From positions 1-6,399 of the forward strand of contig SSGN01000237.1 of the NCBI GenBank assembly GCA_008016945.1: a DNA stretch of 6,399 bases, written 5' to 3'. The DNA is from Flavobacteriales bacterium. GTDB lineage: Bacteria > Bacteroidota > Bacteroidia > Flavobacteriales > PHOS-HE28. A model generated the notes under the pieces. It searched no databases. It was not told where the DNA came from and saw nothing but the letters and a program-made list of their open reading frames with translations. Below, one piece after another: positions 5,286 through 6,399 of the stretch. Within the stretch, counting starts at the first letter, position 1, and each line of letters starts with the position of its first letter. The position numbers and the translations under genes are program-made.

Positions 5286-6399
5286 CTACTGTGTCGGGAA
5301 GTACCAGAAGATGCCGATTCGGTAGTCTAGTGAAATCAGGTGTATGGCGACGAGACCGCCCACGAATGCAATTACGCCTGGTTGCCACAGAAGGATTCCG
5401 GGGTTTTTGGACTCAGATTCTTTGCTGAAAAGCAGTCCGGCTCCCAGCATCAGGTAAACAAGATGTTCCAGATGGAACAGCGTGGCGTCGAACATGCCTG
5501 TCACCAACAGGTAAACGATACTGGCTAACGCAAGCGCGTTACTAGCACGCAGGCGCCCCGTCGCCGGCTGAAACGTGGCTTTGGAAAACAGCCCGACGAG
5601 CAACAGAATCCCAATCAGTCCCCAGTCACAAACAAGCTGGACGACGGCGTTGTGAGGATGAACATGCGGGCGCTCAGTGAGTTGCACGCCGTGCATCACC
5701 TGCAGGCGTGCAAATCCGTTGCCGCCCAGCCCCGTCCATAGATTCCCGCCATCGCTCAAGGCCGTTAGCGTCGCTTTCCATAGCGAAAGTCTCATCGAAC
5801 TTGCAGCAGTTGCCGGTGTTGCGCTGCCGGCTAACTCCTCCATCGTTCGAGCGACGGTGCCGGGTGTCCATTGATTGACCGGAAACGCGGGCGGGGGGAT
5901 TTGGGACAGCGCGATTGCGACGGTGGTGTCGATCAACAATGTTTTCAGCCATGTGCGGTCCAGCAGGACGAAAACTGCGATACAGCACAGCCAGGCAAGG
6001 ATGGAGGCTCTCGTCCCCGACCAGAAAACGAGTGCCAGTCCAACGATACGTATGAGTCGGAACAATACGGCGATTGAAGTGCTGCTCGCCGTTTTCGTGA
6101 ACAGGATGAGCGAGAGGAATCCGATGCTCAGGCCAAGGTGGCGGATGTGGCCGAAAATCGGCGGATAGTGCCAGTTGTCGAACCACTCGGCCATGACGAA
6201 CATGGTTGCCAGCAGGTTGATGATGCACAGCGCCGCGCCAATCTGCACGAATTCGAAAGCTTTTGGGTACTCTCGAAATGCCTGTGCGAAAAGCAGGCTG
6301 GCGACCGGCAGGATCAGCCAGTGGGAGTCCTTGGCGAGTGCCGGCAGGAACTCGCCGGAACGGGCGTCGACGTAGAGGATCCAGCCTGCGAACAGTGCG
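5286..6399 (-). CDS. O-antigen ligase / O-oligosaccharyltransferase (Wzy_C) family membrane protein, 5' end outside window
   Basis: The minus-strand frame is open from the right edge to a TAG at 5288-5286, giving 370 visible residues. A GTG at 6248-6246 is only an internal codon, because the open frame and hydrophobic pattern continue 50 residues further upstream. The protein has many membrane helices and a large periplasmic loop (about visible residues 165-255). It has a WSGTRA motif (126-131), a conserved Arg position in this family, and GLGGNGF (223-229). HPHN (247-250) sits inside the signature H-[NSQ]-x9-G-x-x-[GTY], matched here by His249-Asn250, Gly260 and Gly263. The family includes WaaL (O-antigen to lipid A), Wzy (polymerase) and PglL/PilO (glycan to pilin and other proteins); the motif does not tell them apart. 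It converges on the glycosyltransferase gene, so it is a separate unit. The nearby pilin makes the pilin-transferase option attractive but unproven. Confidence 0.87.
   Translation of the reverse strand, partial: ALFAGWILYVDARSGEFLPALAKDSHWLILPVASLLFAQAFREYPKAFEFVQIGAALCIINLLATMFVMAEWFDNWHYPPIFGHIRHLGLSIGFLSLILFTKTASSTSIAVLFRLIRIVGLALVFWSGTRASILAWLCCIAVFVLLDRTWLKTLLIDTTVAIALSQIPPPAFPVNQWTPGTVARTMEELAGSATPATAASSMRLSLWKATLTALSDGGNLWTGLGGNGFARLQVMHGVQLTERPHVHPHNAVVQLVCDWGLIGILLLVGLFSKATFQPATGRLRASNALALASIVYLLVTGMFDATLFHLEHLVYLMLGAGLLFSKESESKNPGILLWQPGVIAFVGGLVAIHLISLDYRIGIFWYFPTQ

Overview
This window looks like a piece of a GC-rich proteobacterial chromosome, most likely betaproteobacterial (Rhodocyclales-like: Azoarcus/Thauera/Dechloromonas relatives). 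That placement is an inference from the overall style of the HD-GYP tail, the short pilin and the ABC-2 permease; no rRNA or other taxonomic marker is present.

Layout. Positions 2-322 hold the C-terminal end of an HD-GYP (c-di-GMP phosphodiesterase type) protein. A 150-base intergenic region follows, with nested inverted repeats (309-366), a plausible sigma-54 type promoter (about 412-426) and a small leader hairpin (439-455). Next come two small genes with strong ribosome binding sites: a very short type IV pilin of only 61 codons (473-658), and a Sec-exported, four-cysteine small protein (687-1031). A strong Rho-independent terminator (1055-1083) ends this pair. Only seven bases later a tightly packed four-gene set begins on the same strand: ABC-2 permease (1090-1893), membrane-anchored helical-repeat protein (1902-2735), ABC ATPase (2732-3643) and a GT-C/TMTC-like membrane glycosyltransferase (3640-5256). 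The last three junctions are 8-base or 4-base stop/start arrangements, indicating translational coupling. On the opposite strand, running in from the right edge, is most of an O-antigen ligase/O-oligosaccharyltransferase family protein (5286-6399, its 5' end outside the window).

How the parts may work together. The central idea is a split pilin: the first gene supplies only the N-terminal helix, and the second supplies a separately secreted, disulfide-capable domain. This resembles the Geobacter PilA-N/PilA-C arrangement, where the two chains pair in one filament. The adjoining ABC exporter, membrane-anchored repeat protein with a pseudopilin-like tail, glycosyltransferase and possible O-oligosaccharyltransferase would fit a dedicated assembly or glycosylation module for that filament. 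The terminator would allow high pilin expression and low expression of the membrane machinery. The functional linkage is inferred from gene order only. Nothing in the window proves that the ABC transporter or the glycosyltransferase acts on the pilin.
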